This document shows, piece after piece, positions 50,001 through 63,165 of a DNA stretch of 64,000 bases; the first letter of the stretch is position 1, and each line of letters begins with the position of its first letter. Source of the DNA: Embiotoca jacksoni (taxonomy: Eukaryota > Chordata > Actinopteri > Embiotocidae); the NCBI GenBank assembly GCA_022577435.1, contig JAKOON010000002.1, positions 12,992,184-13,056,183 of the forward strand, read 5' to 3'. The translations under genes and the position numbers were made by a program. Below the pieces are notes generated by a model. The model did not search any database, had not been told where the DNA came from, and saw only the letters and a list, made by a program, of their open reading frames with translations.

Positions 50001-51129
50001 TCTGTTGATATATACAATGACCCCTAGATGTCGCCCAGCATCAAGTTCAGCACTACAATTTCTTTGACTTGTGACTTAAATATGAGCCTTTTCAGAAATG
50101 TACAGCTGCTGTACAAGTGAGCTGTTAGTTCCTGTGGATAAGCCACTAATATTCTATATTAGTGTGCTTATGTGTACCTGACATGTAAGTGAGGACACTT
50201 GGACATTCTGGATGGACAAACTCTATAACCAGCAGGCACCGGCTGTAACCTCACAACCACATAATTCTGTCAAAGACTCCAGTGAAATCTCACTTGAAGT
50301 AAGTATTCAGACTCTTTCATTTATAGCCGCACCACATTTATCGGACACTCCATTTGAGTTAGTCCTGCATCTAAAATGTTACATAAATTAATGTAAAGAT
50401 TTATGATTTATTGCTGAAAGTCAAAGGAAGTTTAATCAATTTAACTGTCATGACTAAATAATAATGTGCACGCAGCTTTTTAATGTTGCATCGAAAGACA
50501 TCTCATTTTTTTTTACATTTCCATACGGTTACATTTTAGAGGATGCTAATAGTTTGTAGCTTCTGTAAAGTATTGATATTTAGTTTAAAGTTACTAGTAG
50601 ATACAGTTTCATACAGGTCATTTAGAATCTATTTACTAATGAGTGGGTACATCAATTTCTAGTTCCAGTACATCTCTGAGAGACCTACTGCAGGTGGGGA
50701 GATTAATGAAGAAGAATAGCAAGATTAAAAATCTTAAAAAAACAATTGTAATGTAAGAATACTCTTTAGTAAAAAAAAAAAATGTGTTTAGGGGCCCCAA
50801 GCGCGCTCTGTACTCATTGGTGGATGATGAGACAATTGGCCTGTGGACAAAGACATGGAATAGGCCCCGCCCATTTCTTTAGATGGCTCACATAGATGCA
50901 CAACTATAAACTGCACATTGCTGGTTGTTTTGTCTTTTTTGACAACAAAGATGTAGTGTTTTGCAGTCATTTTGTGTGTCATCTTTATTAATTAACATTG
51001 ACACCATTTTGTGGGTTGTTGTTTTTTTTTTGTCTCTCTTTAGTCATTATAGTATATGTCTCTTTCACAAACCATTTGTGGTTCTTCTGGCTATTTTGTC
51101 ATTCAATCGGTGTTTTTAAATGTTTTGTG
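50001..51129. other. Spacer between p4htm and slc6a8
   Basis: No gene seen. From about 50930 to 51130 the sequence is T-rich with loosely repeated units around TTTTGTC and TCATTTTGTG, suggesting a degenerate minisatellite. A weak CTCF-like CCCCTAGATGTCGCC is at about 50021-50035. Confidence 0.45.
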
Positions 51130-51872
51130 TCTCCAGTCATGTAACTTTCCATGAGGACATGTTAACAGTTCCCGGAGACAGAGGTTTTAATCCCTTTGAC
51201 AATGTGGGCCCCTGTGCCTGGGCCCGACACGACCGTTCAGTAATCCACACGTACTCGCACGCGTGGATGACAAAACAGCCCACGTCACCTCGAAATATTG
51301 ACAAAATAAGCGGCGCAAATCGGACCCAATCAGCCGACGTTTCGGGCATCCATCCGCGGTTATTTGCGTGATTCCAGGTCAAGAACGTACGCAGCGTTTT
51401 AAACCCATCCTTGTGACTCCTTTCATTTTTGACGAAGCGGTGCTGCTGATGCTGTGCACACCGCACTGGCCTCGCGTCAGCCAATCACGTCCGCCGGCAG
51501 CGGGAGGAGGCGGAGGGAACGTCCGTCACAGCTAACGGACCGTGGAACTGATCGCATTCTCCGTCCGTCGAACCGCCGCATCCCCGTACAGGTTCACGGG
51601 CTTCTGACTGGGCTGTCGAACCAACAACAACAATCTTTAACCGAAGGCGCAGTATCACTTTCATTTAACTGTTCTCCATGAGATTCTTCAGGCTTACCTT
51701 CAAGTGCTTCGTCGACTGCTTTTGAATCTCCTCTGTTAACGGCTGATCTGACCGCGGCGCTTTGTGAATATTTTCCATCTCTTGGCTGAGCTGAGGGGTT
51801 CCAACGTGTGATAATCACAAAAACTGCGATTTATTTCATTTCAGGAAGGAAAATTAACAAACTCAGATAATC

Positions 51873-51907
<35 letters not shown>

Positions 51908-52074
51908 CAACCGGAGCACTGCATATTGTGGCTACATCTCTCCGTCTGCCTCTCAGTGTCCGCCGGGTGCCTTCTTAGCCAGGCGTTCATACAACTTCGG
52001 CTGCCCCCTGGCTAAATACAAACAGCCAGCTTGCTTTTTTAGAAAATAAATATAATAGTCCGCTACCCAGCAGC
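51130..52074 (+). promoter_or_regulatory. slc6a8: CpG-rich CCAAT promoter and 5' UTR of slc6a8
   Basis: CpG density is high from about 51220 to 51600. Two CCAAT boxes on the plus strand (CCCAATCAG near 51327 and GCCAATCACG near 51479) and a GC-rich GGAGGCGGAG (near 51507) precede the coding start by about 500 bases. A 32-base poly-A tract (51874-51905) lies within the probable leader or just upstream of it. The transcription start cannot be fixed from sequence. Confidence 0.5.
51874..51905. repeat. Poly-A tract
   Basis: 32 consecutive A residues 170 bases upstream of the slc6a8 ATG. Confidence 0.9.
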
Positions 52075-55000
52075 ATGTCACCTGAGTTGGAAGAGAACAA
52101 CCAAGGTGAGTATGACCTCCACTGCTTAATATTGACCTTTTTTTTTATTTACCATTTGATTGAACCACCAGCTCAAACATAAGCACATGCTGGTGAACTG
52201 CAGCCTCCCTGCCTCTGCCACTGCTTTAAGATTATTGATTGGGGGTAAATGCTGCCCCACACCAGTTGCACTTAACCTACCTCAGTCTACATTCATCATT
52301 ACATCATGCATGCACTATAAACTTATCACCAGAAGTGAGTCTGAACAACCTGAAGTCATTTGGAAGCTGCTGAACAGGTGTCACTCCTGGTGAATACAGA
52401 AAATCACTGTCAGGTTTCATGTCATACGTATCATAAGGTCATCCTCATTCAATTATACATTCATCAGTCTGCCTTCAGCATATGTAAGTATTTATATCCC
52501 TGATATTTATATTCAAGAACAATAGAAGTTGTACTCGAGTCATAAATATTCATCAAGCATGTGGAGCTATTGCTCACAAAAATGATCTTAAACCACAGGT
52601 ATCCTCCTATTAAGTTGCTCCTCATGCTTCCATCCTTTACCATCCCCACTCTGTTCCTCTCCTCTGTTCACACACCCCCTCAGACTGCTCTGATCTGGAT
52701 TCATCTGCCTCACTTTGCATCCAGCACAGAGCGGCTGACACCACGATCATTGAATGGCACTAACAACTGGACGTGTTGCGTATATTTGTGCTTGAGAGTC
52801 TGCCGTGCATTCAGAAATAGAGAAAATGAAAGCTTTGTAAGCAACAAAGGAGCTCGAAATATACCTTGAGCTCTCTGCTGTGTTGCACCGCAGCACACTA
52901 ATCATTGTGTCTGTGAGACAGAGACAGACAGGAGGAACATCGGGGGAGGGCTCGGGGATGACAATATAACTGCAACAGGATGTGGGCAGTTAACACAAAA
53001 AAAAAAAAAAAAAAAAAAAAATCCAGTGAATGTATATGATGGGATGTATTTCAGTCCTGTTAACGCTTACTGAAGATCTGGCTTAGGTTGTAAGGACTAT
53101 TTATTGTAATGAATGAAAAGCCTACAGTCTCGCTCTCCATTCAGCACAAGTCTGGTCCAACAGACTGTGTTTCATCAGTCTCCAGTGCTGACGTGTGATG
53201 TGACGTTCTACATGTGTACTTGAGAAAAGAGTGGTGTTATCATATTGCTGTTTTTGTGATATTTTGACACACTGATTTCCTTTCTGACTATTTTTCTGTC
53301 TCGTATGACTCCTCTTTTTCTGACCAGGTGAAATCAGCGTCCCCCAGTTGGAGGCAGGGACCCTGTCTGAGGAGGAAGGCGGGGGGTCAGCTCGCCCCCT
53401 GGTGCCCGTACCTGGAGCAGGTCCAGGGTGTGGTGAGGGCGGAGGGGCTGGTCCACCGCAGACTCAGGACGGGGCTGCAGCCGGGACTGGAAATGGGGCT
53501 CTGGCAGTGCCAGTGGTGGAGCGAGAAACCTGGACCAGACAAATGGATTTCATCATGTCCTGCGTGGGTTTTGCTGTTGGTTTGGGGAACGTGTGGCGAT
53601 TCCCTTACCTCTGCTACAAGAACGGAGGAGGTGAGCTTGAAGAGCACTCTGTGGTTCTGTGTTGTATGGACACAGTTGCAATGAACATATGACAAGTTTC
53701 ACTAAAAATGCCTTTACCCCATTTTAGAAAAAGATACAGCCTGATTGATATTCAACACTGATTTTGAAACGTACATACGCATGCAAACGTAAGGGAGTAT
53801 TACAGTAATAGTAGTAATAGGGCCTTACAGTTTTTTTGTGCATAGATACACATCATTCAAACTATCAGTGTACCACTCTGCAAGGTCCTTGATTTCCTCC
53901 CAGTGTGGTCCGTCATCACTGCTTGAAATCTGGGCAATAACCGTGGTGTTATCTGCAAACATAAAGATTCAAATTCCTGTGTTGGTAGATCCTGTGATGG
54001 CTGTGTAGGGTAAACAAAAGCGGGCTTAGATAACAGCCTTGTGGGTCACCTGGTGGTTTTTCTGCCACAGCAAAAATTTGGCAAGCTTGCAAAATTGCAG
54101 TGAAGATGATTTCACCTTTTTGTGTGTCATGTGCCAATTGCAGCTGTTGGGTCTGTTGGTCAGGAAGTCCACTATCCACAAAGGGCCTTAAGTTCTAAAC
54201 TAGTCTACTAAGTTAAAGGGGGATGATTGTGTTAAAATAAATTTAAAACAAATGTTGACTTCTTCAGTACTCTTAGAACAAATGAAATATCATACATAAA
54301 TCAAAATTAACTTTTTTTTAGAGCAACCCTTTGTATTAGAATACAATAATAATAATTATTATTTACATTATCCATTACCTGTAGATTATTCTCTCAATTA
54401 ATTGATTAGCTGTTTGGTCTGTAAAGGAACCAGAAAATATTCACATTTAAGAAACTGCAATCAGAGAATTTCTGGATTTTTTTTTTCCATTAAAAAAAAA
54501 AACACAAAGCTATTTATAGATTATCAAAATCGTTCGCAGTTAGTTTTCTGTTCATCGACTTATCGATTAATATACTTATCATTTAGACTGTAAAATAAAG
54601 TATGCATTTTCAAAAAATAAAAGTTGAAAAAAATGTTCAGGGGAAAGTTTATCTAGTTTAAGAGTTGTGTAATTGAAGGTTTCCCAAAAAAGATTTTGTT
54701 GTTTTACTGAAGTCATTATACATAACAGTTTAAATATACTCAGATCGAGAGACAGCAGTGAAAGGCAGCATGGTGAGACATGATACTCTAATAGATGTAA
54801 ATGGTAGACAAAGCACTGGCTGCAGTTGCTGCGTGGCTGTGAACACGTAGCTCCAAAGCTGTGCCTCCCCATGTGATTACACTTTATTTATTCTATCCGC
54901 CTGCTACTTAACAAATGGACTTCGTTCACATTACCTAGTTCCCCTTTTGCTCTCGTGGCATATGACGGTATTGGAGCTGTTTTAAGTCCTGTCCTTTTTC

Positions 55001-58000
55001 ATCAATGCCAATTTATCCGATAGTAAACTGACCTGACTGCTGCTTTTGGCCTTGAGACTTTGCTTATCTCTGCCCTACCCACTTTTCAGTTTTTTTTATG
55101 AGGTATTTGGTTTGAATGAAACTCTGAGTGTGTAACTGTTTGTGTGTGTTTCTAGTCCAACCCTTCTTCTGACTCGTGTGTGTGTGTGTGTGTGTGTGTG
55201 TCTTGTGACCAGTGGCTCTGATACCCACCTTCTGGTATCATATAACAATGGCCTGCCTCACACAGTCCACCCCCCCTGTGCTCCTGCCCAGAACTCATGA
55301 GGCACACAAAGGTGCTCTCTCCCACCCTTTTCCTGATAAGGAGGCATATGGATATGTCACACAATAACCGTCCTGTGACTGTGCCCGTTCTTTCGTCCTC
55401 TCAGCGTGAGCACAGTCACATCCGTACAGTACTTCCTTTTACACCTGTGACCAACCCGGGTTGCACCTTGTAACACAACAACAGTATCAGATAAGAGCTG
55501 TGGATTTTAGTAAGACCTGCTTGTTACCGAAACGAGGACACACTCCACCGGAGACAGTAAAAGGCGAATGTGCTGTAAAAACGTGGAATTAGAATTAGAT
55601 CTGCAAATCTCATTCATTTATTTGTAACCCGGCTGATGGACCTGATGTGTCTGATCCAGTTATGATTATAGAGGATTTACTTAAGCCTATTAAGGATGCC
55701 ATTCCTTGATAATTTGGCCAATATGTTGGGGTATTTCAGCAAAAGCATTTTCTCCAGTCACTCCATTCACTCCTCTTATTGCATCTGCCCCTCTTTCTCT
55801 CTTTCTTTCTCTCTTTCTTTCTCTCTTTCTTTCTCTCTCTCTCTCCCACCCCTTTTGCTCTTAGCCTCATGCTCACGAATGTTTCCTTATATGGCTACAA
55901 GCCCTCTGCTCTCAGAGAATGACATAAAGAATGATGAACTGAATGAGGCACAAATTGTCAAGCGGTAGCACCGTTGCAGAGCTAACCAGGTCAAGATCTT
56001 GGCATGACATTTTTGTTATTTGTTGAACCTCGTCTACCACAGCATTGTCCCAGTTTTTCTGCCTCTCCTGTAATCTATCCATCTTTCCCTCCTTTCTTCT
56101 GAGCCTCTTTCTGCTCTGCGTCATAGCTGGTCATGTGACCCCCTCCCATCTGCGCACTGTGGTGGCATCACTGAGTTACATTATTATTCATACCAAATCG
56201 TTGCAAGTGGATCTAGTGAGTTGAATGTCTCATGCTGCCTCTTTGTGTCTCTTTTTCTACTGATCAAAGTAAGCTCCTGCTGCAATATGAGAATCCAAAA
56301 GGAGATTATTTATAGAAAACACTAAGCATAAGCCAAATGCACAGGGTCAACTAATGCTAATCAAAATTAAAGAAGTCCTAGATGTCTCTATCAGCATTAA
56401 TAATTCCTGCTTGAGTCTTATCGTCTTATCGTCTTCTTCCCTTTTCCATTTGATAATCCTTTATCTGTCTGCTGACGACGCCGTTTTTCCAAGTTCAAGG
56501 ACAAGAGTGTACTTGCCAAAAATGTCCAAACACTTGTGGAATGGATGACAATGTGGTTGTCTCCCACATAGACTTTCAATGCGTCTCTTATCTTTTGTCC
56601 TCCCAAGCTTTTTGCCTCTTTTGCCCTTTATTTCTTCCTCCTACTTGAATTGTCGTTGTTGTGTCAAGGGCTTGATTACAAAGAGAGCACGTTGGTGTCT
56701 GTGCAGCTTGTGTCCTTCAAAATTTTAAACACTGTCTGATACGACAGATTTTCTGTCTCTTCAAATTTTACTACCATAACTTGACCTTAAAGAGCCGCAC
56801 ATATTTGAAGAGCCCGATTCTAATAGTTCAGCAACAACAATACAAAACCCACACAAGTCATTGTATGAATAGTATGAACAGCTTAATCTAATGTTAATGA
56901 TATGATTATCTGAACGCTTGAAGATGTTGATGATTAGCATGGATAATTTTCTATGAATTTGCACATCTGTTTCTACTGCTGTATCTCTCTCCGCATCTTT
57001 CCTTTAATTGTTCATGTTTATGTACGTATGTAAAGAGTAATAGACAAAGTGGTGTGTATTAAAAACAAAATGAAAGTCATATATCTAATGCATATATCCA
57101 TTCATATCATGAAATATAAAATCAGAGTAAACAGTACATTCTTATATTTAACGTAACCATGCCGGTGCTTTAATTTTCTGTATTGGCCAATCACTTCCTC
57201 CCAGTGTTTCTACCTGCCTGATACTTCAAATATAATGTGGTGAATATGTGTGTTGGGTGTTGCAGGGGTTTTCCTGATCCCTTACTTGCTGATAGTCTTC
57301 ATCGGAGGCATCCCAGTCTTCTTCCTGGAGATTGCACTGGGCCAGTTCATGAAGCAGGGAGGGGTCTCTGCCTGGAACATCGCACCCCTCTTTAAAGGTA
57401 CCCATCTCTGTGTGTGTTAGTGTGTGTTCTCTTAAGTAGATATTTACTTTCACTTTTAAGTTTGCAAGTTACTTCTCCACACACCTCTCGCTCTCTTGTC
57501 AGGTCTCGGCCTGGCCTCAATGGTGATAGTGTTCTTCTGTAACACCTACTACATCATGATCCTGGTGTGGGGCCTCTACTTTCTCTTCCACTCTTTCACT
57601 AACCCGCTGCCTTGGGCCACCTGCGGACACCCCTGGAACACCCCCAACTGTACACAGGACTTCCGACGCACCTGCCATAACCGCAGCGGTGCCCAGCCTG
57701 CCCTGCCGTCATCTGCTGCCACCCCCTCTAACCTCCTCTCCTCCTCGTCTCCGCTGAACCTGTCCTCAGCCCAGCTCCTCCTCAACAGCAGCTGCATCGA
57801 GGCTGAGGGCATGCGCTCCCCAGTCATCGAGTTCTGGGAGTATGTTAAACCTCTGAATTTAGCAGTGTCGGCAAGCTTTCAAATACATTTTATTATCTAA
57901 ATTCTAAGTCCTAAAAACTTGAATACACTAATTTTCCGCCAAATTCAATTTGAGTGGTTTTAACAATGTGTTGTGTGGTGGCTGTGTACCCAGTTTTTCC

Positions 58001-61000
58001 AGTCACACTGACCTTTATTTTTTATCATTCTGATGTTGTGGTGTTTTTGTCAGTTACAAACTTTATCTTATATTTAAATCTTCTGGTATTTATGAGCTCT
58101 ATAAAAGCCTAATTTGACCAGCAAAACTTAGTTCAAGTAACAATGATAGTGTCGAAGGTATTTACTTTGTTTTTGAATATGCATTTGTTTTGTTTTTTTT
58201 AAATAATCAGTTTTTTGTTTCTAATAACCACACTTCTCTGTTCCTCCTTCTAGACGTAAAGTGCTTCGCCTGTCTGGAGGGCTGCATGAGCCTGGTGAAA
58301 TAAGCTATGAGATGGTGCTGTGTCTCATAGTCACTTGGATCATCGTTTACTTCTGCATGTGGAAAGGAGTTAAATCTACTGGCAAGGTAAAGTATTGCTT
58401 GCCTGTACAATTCTTAATACATAATGTCACGGTTGGGGTTTATGATATTTATAACTTCATGCTATACTGTGCACAAAACGTTACTTGTCACTGTCTGGGT
58501 TCATGGAGTGCAGACTAATATTTGCATGGCTTCATGTGAAGGTTTAAATAATTGCAGCGTTTTGCCCTTTGATCCAAAATCAGCTTTAGTATAGCGAGAG
58601 GATCAGTGTCTAGACTGAAACCCATATAACACAAATATAAGCACATATGCTTATTTGAATTTCTGCTCATTTCTGTAGTTGTTTTCAGTCAGGTTATAAT
58701 CTTCCACTGATCCCTAGATCTTTAATATGTTAAATTGCACCTACACATTGTTCAGATGAAATTCTATTTAGCAGCGGAAAAAAAAAACATGCCCACTCCT
58801 CATTCTTTTATATCTGTGTGCTCTGAGTCATTGGCATAATGAACACTACACATCCTTATTTTTTAGCATGTGGCGATGTCTGTGTTTGCACACTCGTGTC
58901 TCCAGAGTGGCCAAAGCTCATAGAGCGAGGGAAAAATAATGAAAGAGCTTGAGCCAGCCAGCTGTAAGCCGATTAGTAACTTTCCACCATGTAGATGTTT
59001 GAAAGCTGGAAAGGGGCTTTTCTGCCCATGTTCACCCTAGATCAAGGCAAATATGTGCTTTCTCACTACTTTGCTCTTACCACACTGATTTAGCTGGGAC
59101 TTGATGCTTTTACTAGGTAGCAGGGGGTGGCTTTCTCAGCACAACTTGACAAAGACTACCTTCTCAAAAGGTCTGCCAAAAACCCCTGCTATTGCAGGAG
59201 GTTTACAAATTGTCTGGCTTTCCATTTACAGGCTACCTTTTCTTCCAAGTTACATGACAGGCCCCATTACACATCTACTACAGGAAGGACCTAATGGGCT
59301 TCTACTTATGACTTGAGTATTTGCAAAGCAGGTAATTGCTTAATCAAAGTGATAAAAACATACTTGGGTACAATTACATTTTGACCATAGCTGATGAACC
59401 ATGTTGATAAGCACTAAAACTTTCCAGCTAGCCTGTTAATTCATCATATAACCACATCTTTTTATGTACTTACTTCTATGTAATGTGAGGGGTTTAAGTG
59501 TTTACTGTGGAATTTTCTACTTTCACTTAATGCAAGTTAATACATAGCACTCAAACTTCACAACCCCAGCCAAAGTATATGCTACAAATTGGTCGAACAG
59601 TATCTTGAAATATACTTCACTGCTCTCTTTTTTTCATCTCTGTAGGTTGTGTACTTCACAGCTCTGTTCCCCTACCTGGTTCTGGTTGTGCTTCTGGCCC
59701 ACGGAGTTACTCTGCCTGGAGCATTGGATGGCATTGTTTACTACCTAAAACCAGACTGGTCCAAACTTGGAGAAGCACAGGTTTTAACTTTTGCATTAGC
59801 TTGCCTTTGGGCGTCATATTTTTCGGCTGCAGCTTAGTGACGAGGAAATAGGACAGATTTGTACATCAGTATTTAAGAGACATAGGTCAAAAGTTTGTAA
59901 AACATGACTCACACATTTCTCTCTATAATAGGTGTGGATTGATGCCGGCACTCAGATTTTTTTCTCCTACGCCATCGGACTTGGTGCCCTGACTGCGCTG
60001 GGCAGCTACAACCGCTTCCATAACAACTGTTACCAGTGAGTTTGTACACACAACATAAAATTAGACACCACTGTCGCTGGAAGGAGGCCAACATCAACAC
60101 AAAGTCCCAGCCTGACTCTGCATACTGTTGCATGTGACTGTGGACTCAAGCAGCATCTAATAAACCAGAAAAAAACATATATGTCCATGACAAATAGGCT
60201 TCACTACACACATTCACAGAAGAAGCGCAACCTAAGTCTGCCCTTTCCAACGATCACATGAAGTACAAAGATGAGTTTCTTTTCTCCTTAAAGAAACATA
60301 CTGAACTTTGAATTCCTTATTTTAAGGCCTGTGCTGTTCTCTGGACACAAAATTAGCCGTGAGACTTAAATGCACTTCATGTGCTCACAGGAACTGCGAT
60401 CGAAGGTCCAGAGACTTCCGAGCAGACTCCTCTCATTTAAAGTATTTTCCATCCCTCATCAAAATAGAAATTAATAGGATGCTAGGAAGGAATCCTGATC
60501 TCATAAATATGTAACAGCTCAATTTCATTTTCAAGCAAATTCTTTTTGTATTTTGAAAGGCTGTAGAAAAGAACTGGTACAATAAAAAGTCAGTTGTTGA
60601 AGACTGGAGTGCAGACCTTAGTTGTCTGTTTCAAGAACAGTTGTTTTTGCTGCTGGTTGATGAGCTTCCATGTGTTGAGCATAAACAGACAGATATTTAA
60701 ACCTGTTGGGAAACTTATGAAGTATTTAGATCTCTCACAGTAAGAAGGATTTTCTTTTGGTAAATCTCGCATATTTGCAATACCCATAATAGGAGGTGCC
60801 TCATGAATATCCTGCCATCTGACATTTTCTCTCCCTTGACCTTAATTGGAAGTTGAAAGATGTGTTCACATCCTGAGGTATGTCAGCTCTGTTTCTCATA
60901 CACACTGGAGCAGGCCAGGAAATATATGGCAAGATCTTTGTATCAACTGTACTTAGATGTTAATGTACAGAATATTTAGGGCTCATGTTATGGGTCAGAT

Positions 61001-63165
61001 CACTTGCTTTAAAGTCGCATATCTTGATTTCTGGCTTTTTATTTTTAGCCATGTTAGCTTAGTATGTTAGCTCACAGTATCAGTCTGTCCATCTGTTGGT
61101 CCAGAGAGAAATATCTAAATATCTTAAACCACTTGACAAATAGCCATTAAAGTTGACACATTAGCAGCCTTCATTTGCCTACGAGGTGGGTCTAGTTTTG
61201 CAAGCTTACTAGACCCACCTAGTGGTAAATCTAGCAACTATTTTGGCAAAGTTTTACACCCTTCCTTAAGTAGAGTCACTAATATTTTTAGTGAGTTATC
61301 TTGTGGCTGTGGCTCTTTTAACTGAGCTCCAGTCTCTCCAGAAATATTATGTCTTTGTTGGCTTGATCCAATGACAAATGGGTTAACGGCCCACATTCTC
61401 AGATAGTTCTTCCTCTGAGGCATTCATGGGGTTACATCTTGTTTATACAAATAATTAAAAACTAAATTTTAGGAGGAAGTTGATATCCTCCCTGTTTTCT
61501 CACCTCGACACACCTGGCCAATCAGTGAGTAGAAACGGGGACCTGTCAGATTGTTAGTCTGTTAAAATTACTCTTGATTTGTGACAGAGAAATGCCTGAT
61601 TAAAATTTGATGAGAGAGGAAGGAGGGGGTTCAAAAGGAATTTGACTGTCCAACATGCAGTTCAGACAGACCATAAGTGTGTATGGGAGGGCAGCAATCT
61701 ATTCAGTCGACCAATCAGCAGCCAGAGAGAAGAGTGAACAAGTTGTAAATGAGCCTCACTAATGACCAATCACTTTCCCTATTGTTTGACCGGCTAACTA
61801 CTTCTAGTTTTTTTTGTTTTTTGTTTTTTTTTAATCCCGACTGTTTACAATTTATTACTTCTCAAAGTACTCAGAGTTTATATATAATATTTTCGTGATA
61901 TTTCCGCTGTCGATACAACAACCAACATATAAAGTTTCTGAAATAAGGTAGTTATAGTTAGATGATTGAAATTTAGTAAATGCCAATGAAAATTAATAAT
62001 CGCCAATGATCAAGTAGTTGGAGTCAGTTGTATTTAGATTTACTAGTTTAACCGTCACCAGCTTTGTTACCTGGTGTGAGATGAGAATTATAGGCTCAAA
62101 GGGCTGCGAGTATGATCATAGAATTATATTCTTCTTGAATGATTATGGTCGTAGTAGAGACTGCTTTCTTAACACTAACTCTTTCTTGCTTTGATTATTT
62201 CCATCTATACCAATTCCTCTTGAGTATTGCTTCAGACTGATAGTGCCTGTTTACAGATGACTGAGTGGAGGTTGCTGTTGAATGCAGCTGTGAAACGGTG
62301 TTATAATAACCATCGTTATGCAACTGTTGTTTATACATTCTTCATATCAGACAAGGTTCTTGGATAGTGTTGCCAAGTAGACTTGTCTTGTCAACATAAA
62401 CAGGAGGTCAATCCTATCTATGTAGTAAGACAACAGGGATTTTGTTGAATTCATACTTAAACAAGTATTTAATCTCCAACATTATTGATGGATTTATTCA
62501 TACAGTATTACTAATATACTGCATATACGTAGCAATGTTTTCGAAAGGAGTTTTTCTTTCATTCTTTTTTCCAGACAGACTTTCTATTGGCTGATCTCTA
62601 CCTGCCAACTACACAGACAACAGCAGCTTTCAGACAAATTGCTATCGATCCCCTATTTACCATCCAGGCCCATCATCTCTATGCCGATGTTTGCCTTGAG
62701 TATGTTACATGAGCCTCATGTTGCAACATATCTAATGCATCTTTGTCTCACAATGTCTTTCTCTCTGTTCTGTTTCCCCTCTTTGTCTATTCGTCTGTGT
62801 GTCTCTCTGTATTTTCTCTGCAGGGATGCGTTTGTGCTGGCTCTCATTAACAGTGGGACGAGTTTCTTTGCAGGCTTTGTCGTGTTCTCTGTGCTGGGTT
62901 TCATGGCTGCAGAGCAAGGAGTGGACATCAGTAAAGTAGCCGAGAGCGGTAAGAATACAGTTCCCCAACTAAAATCCAGTGTAATGAGCTAAGTATTGAC
63001 AGCGAGCGGCATGTGCCTCCTGATACTTCTGACTCTATTGCTTAATGTGCAGGTCCGGGCCTGGCCTTTATAGCCTACCCCAAGGCCGTGACTCTGATGC
63101 CTCTGGCGCCGCTCTGGGCAGCACTTTTCTTCTTTATGTTGCTTATACTGGGCCTGGACAGTCAG
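52075..63165 (+). CDS. slc6a8: Creatine transporter SLC6A8, first 9 exons (3' end outside window)
   Basis: Na+/Cl--coupled creatine symporter of the plasma membrane (SLC6 family). Exons: 52075-52105, 53328-53630, 57266-57397, 57503-57839, 58254-58386, 59646-59780, 59932-60035, 62824-62948, 63053-63165, all phased, 471 codons so far; the last ends in DSQ with a donor, so the gene continues beyond the right edge. The N-terminal tail (about 77 residues) is Gly/Pro/Glu-rich, followed by ETWTRQMDFIMSCVGF and the SLC6 TM1 ion-site segment GFAVGLGNVWRFPY. Later matches include VKSTGK, LPGALDGI, YLKPDWSKLG, VWIDAGTQIFFSYAIGLG and NSGTSFFAGF. Human SLC6A8 shares HxWNTPxC, KVLRLSGGL and KPDWSKLG, which separates it from the taurine and GABA transporters. 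Extracellular loop 2 is enlarged (about residues 190-255) with four sequons. Exons 3-9 show conventional donors and acceptors. Confidence 0.94.
52106..53327 (+). other. slc6a8: slc6a8 intron 1
   Basis: No coding sequence recognised; includes a poly-A tract at 52997-53021. Confidence 0.7.
53840..54192 (-). mobile_element. Decayed LINE (L2/CR1-like) reverse transcriptase fragment
   Basis: Minus-strand translation gives, in order, VDFLTNRP, then PPGDPQGCYLSPLLFTL, then FADNTTVIAQISSSDD and EIKDLAEWYTD. These are the conserved blocks of the non-LTR reverse transcriptase common in fish genomes. The blocks fall in different frames with stops between them, and the catalytic ADD reads ADN, so the copy is dead. 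It lies in slc6a8 intron 2 on the opposite strand. Confidence 0.8.
55795..55845. repeat. (CTTT)n/(CT)n microsatellite
   Basis: Compound pyrimidine repeat. Confidence 0.9.
57840..59645 (+). other. slc6a8: slc6a8 introns 4 and 5
   Basis: Only exon 5 (58254-58386) was recognised in this stretch. The remainder is AT-rich without clear repeats. Confidence 0.7.
60036..62823 (+). other. slc6a8: slc6a8 intron 7
   Basis: No exon seen. The segment at about 61040-61260 resembles dispersed fish repeats (GTTAGCTTAGTATGTTAGCTC then GGTCCAGAGAGAAATATCTAA), and it contains an inverted repeat at 61184-61220. The exact family is not recognised. Confidence 0.5.
61184..61220. repeat. 12-bp perfect inverted repeat
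   Basis: AGGTGGGTCTAG (61184-61195) and CTAGACCCACCT (61209-61220) with a 13-base loop. Confidence 0.85.

Larger units (their letters stand above)
53631..57265 (+). other. slc6a8: slc6a8 intron 2
   Basis: Apart from the LINE fragment (53840-54192), a GT tract (about 55178-55201) and a CTTT/CT tract (55795-55845), no gene or exon was recognised. Confidence 0.7.

Noticed and set aside
52075..63165. Assigning the transporter to taurine (SLC6A6) or GABA transporters
   Set aside because: HPWNTPNC, KVLRLSGGL and the DGIVYYLKPDWSKLG block are characteristic of SLC6A8.
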